Source: Natronohydrobacter sp. (lineage in GTDB: Bacteria; Pseudomonadota; Alphaproteobacteria; Rhodobacterales; Rhodobacteraceae). Taken from it: a stretch of DNA of 7,404 bases. The DNA is taken from contig SKGU01000133.1 of assembly GCA_007117255.1 (NCBI GenBank), positions 1 to 7,404 on the forward strand, in the 5' to 3' direction. The stretch's first letter is position 1. Each line of letters begins with the position of its first letter. Shown here piece by piece: positions 5,780 to 7,404 of the stretch. The position numbers and the translations under genes were made by a program. The notes beneath the pieces are model-generated. The model made no database searches, was not told where the DNA came from, and saw nothing but the letters and a program-made list of their open reading frames with translations.

Positions 5780-6873
5780 GCAAACCGGGCAAATTGCCAC
5801 ATTGGGCGGATGTGACGCTGGTGCCGCTGACATCCGTGTTGATCGCGTTTATCCTGTCTGCAATCCTGATCTGGGCTATTGGCGAAAGCCCCTGGGCGGC
5901 TGTAAAGCTGATGGTCGAAGGGGCGTTCGGGTCCAGCTACGGCTGGGGCTACACGCTGTTTTATGCCACGAATTTCATGTTCACCGGGCTGGCTGTGGCA
6001 GTGGCCTTTCAGGCGCGGCTGTTCAATATCGGTGGTGAAGGGCAGGCGCTGCTTGGTGGCTTGGGCGTGGCACTGGTCTGTCTGTATATCCCATGGCCGC
6101 ATTGGTCGCTGGCGCTGATCGCGGCCTGTCTGGGGGCGGGGCTGTTCGGGGCAGCATGGGCCTTCATCCCCGGCTATCTGCAAGCAAAACGCGGCAGTCA
6201 TATCGTGATCACGACGATCATGTTCAATTTTATCGCGGCGTCTGTGCTGGGCTATGTTCTGGTCAATATTTTGCGCCCGCAAGGGTCGCAAGACCCGTCC
6301 TCGCCGCGTTTTCCGTCGGATATCGCACTGCCGAAGCTGCATGAAATCCTCAGCCCGCTGGGGATTCCCTTTTCGACTGTGCCGCCGGTGAACATCTCGT
6401 TACTGATTGCTGTGGCAATGTGCTTTGGCGTCTGGTTCATGCTGTGGCGCACACGGCTGGGCTATCAGATCCGCGCGTTTGGTGAATCCGAGCCTGCGGC
6501 GGAATATGCAGGCATCAGTCCGGCGCGCATTACAATTTATGTCATGCTGATTTCCGGCGCATTGGCCGGGTTGATGGCAGTCAATTCGGTTATGGGCGAA
6601 CAACAAAGACTGGTTCTGAATGCGGTCGAGGGGGCGGGTTTCATCGGCATTGCCGTGGCGCTGATGGGGCGCAATCACCCGTTCGGGGTGTTTCTCGCCT
6701 CGATCCTGTTCGGGTTTCTGTATCAGGGCGGGGCGGAGCTGGCGCTCTGGACTGGAATCCCACGCGAATTGATCGTGGTCATTCAGGCGCTGGTGATCCT
6801 GTTCACGGGCGCACTGGATAATCTGGTGCGCATGCCGCTGACCCGGCTGTTTGCTGTGATGGGAGCGCGCTGA
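5776..6873 (+). CDS. BMP-type ABC transporter permease, first subunit
   Basis: A 365-residue inner-membrane permease of the BPD_transp_2 family (NupP / YufP-like). Hydrophobic segments are visible at roughly 14-36, 62-79, 90-106, 111-133, 144-166, 207-224, 250-270, 287-318 and 331-350. RLFNIGGEGQ (81-90) is the family signature. The cytoplasmic loop RTRLGYQIRAFGESEPAAEYAGI is at 225-247; by family analogy it is the EAA-like loop that docks on the ATPase. A soluble loop of about 35 residues (168-203) probably faces the periplasm. The ATG overlaps the ATPase stop by 4 nt (ATGA, 5776-5779), indicating translational coupling. It should pair with the following permease as a heterodimer. The substrate, probably purine nucleosides, comes from the family and the neighbouring binding protein. 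Confidence 0.93.
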   Translation: MSKPGKLPHWADVTLVPLTSVLIAFILSAILIWAIGESPWAAVKLMVEGAFGSSYGWGYTLFYATNFMFTGLAVAVAFQARLFNIGGEGQALLGGLGVALVCLYIPWPHWSLALIAACLGAGLFGAAWAFIPGYLQAKRGSHIVITTIMFNFIAASVLGYVLVNILRPQGSQDPSSPRFPSDIALPKLHEILSPLGIPFSTVPPVNISLLIAVAMCFGVWFMLWRTRLGYQIRAFGESEPAAEYAGISPARITIYVMLISGALAGLMAVNSVMGEQQRLVLNAVEGAGFIGIAVALMGRNHPFGVFLASILFGFLYQGGAELALWTGIPRELIVVIQALVILFTGALDNLVRMPLTRLFAVMGAR

Positions 6874-7404
6874 TGGATCTGATGATCATGGTTCAGGTGC
6901 TGGAATCGACAGTGCGGCTGGCCACGCCCTTGCTGTTTGCCTGTCTGGCCGGGTTGATTTCCGAGCGCGCGGGCGTGTTCGATATCGGTCTGGAAGGCAA
7001 GATGCTGGTTGCCGCCTTCATGGCGGCTTCAATCGCTTTCGTGTCAGGCAATGTCTGGATCGGGGTCGCGGCGGCGGTGGCTGTGTCGGTGGGCATGTCG
7101 CTGATCCACGGGCTGGCCTCGATCACCTTCCGGGGCAATCAGTTGATTTCCGGTGTCGCGATAAACTTTCTGGCGGCGGGGATCACAGTGGTGATCGCGC
7201 AGAACTGGTTCCGGCAGGGCGGGCGCACGCCGTCACTGTCGGGCGATGCGCGCATGGCGCGGATCGATCTGCCCTTTGCGGGCGCCTTGCGCGACGTGCC
7301 TGTGATTGGGCCAATTTATCACGGGATCCTGTCAGGGCATGCATTGCTGGTCTATGTGGCGTTTTTATGCGTGCCGCTGACCTGGTATCTGCTGTTTCGC
7401 ACCC
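6873..7404 (+). CDS. BMP-type ABC transporter permease, second subunit (cut by the right edge)
   Basis: The first 177 codons of a second BPD_transp_2 permease (NupQ / YufQ-like) run off the window with no stop. The protein begins MDLMIMVQVLEST and carries the signature ERAGVFDIGLEGKML (31-45), the counterpart of NIGGEGQ in the first permease. Hydrophobic segments are at roughly 16-29, 43-57, 61-80, 91-110 and 155-175. The window ends at LLFRT, the place where the ATPase-docking RTRLG-type loop should begin. Full-length homologues have about 300-330 residues, so somewhat over half is seen. The ATG shares one base with the previous stop (TGATG, 6871-6875), with GGGAG at 6861-6865, 7 nt upstream. 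It completes the transporter with the upstream three genes. Confidence 0.93.
   Translation, partial: MDLMIMVQVLESTVRLATPLLFACLAGLISERAGVFDIGLEGKMLVAAFMAASIAFVSGNVWIGVAAAVAVSVGMSLIHGLASITFRGNQLISGVAINFLAAGITVVIAQNWFRQGGRTPSLSGDARMARIDLPFAGALRDVPVIGPIYHGILSGHALLVYVAFLCVPLTWYLLFRT

Noticed and set aside
4964..5833. Minus-strand 289-residue open frame opposite the ATPase
   Set aside because: It is a shadow of the second nucleotide-binding domain, with no ribosome site or family resemblance.

Overview
The window is chromosomal DNA of an alphaproteobacterium, most likely in the order Rhodobacterales. The evidence is the GC-rich codon use, the mitochondrial-type Nfu protein, the nfuA-tsaB-rimI gene order, and the close-packed BMP-type ABC transporter operon with a periplasmic (not lipidated) binding protein. 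The species assignment is an inference from protein character. I see no mobile element, CRISPR array, tRNA or rRNA.

Left part, minus strand: the first 15 codons of an unrecognised gene (47 down to the left edge) lie beyond a 253-bp gap that holds a perfect 9-bp inverted repeat. Before it comes ltaE (1332 to 301), a low-specificity L-threonine aldolase. A 103-bp divergent region (1333-1435) separates ltaE from the plus-strand genes and carries two TTGAC-type -35 candidates facing away from each other.

Middle, plus strand: nfuA (Fe-S cluster carrier), tsaB (t6A tRNA modification) and rimI (N-acetyltransferase) overlap one another and probably form one transcript. tsaB appears to start at a TTG inside the end of nfuA, and a GC-only 9-bp stem lies just after that start. 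A 113-bp gap follows, with a candidate promoter and a small palindrome.

Right part, plus strand: a four-gene BMP-family ABC importer, probably for purine nucleosides. It comprises a periplasmic binding protein, a double-NBD ATPase and two unlike permeases, the second cut off by the window end. Gaps are 7 nt or overlaps. Together these genes would capture a nucleoside in the periplasm and drive it inward using ATP.

Nothing here looks like an undescribed system. The items worth a second look are small regulatory structures in the gaps and gene junctions.
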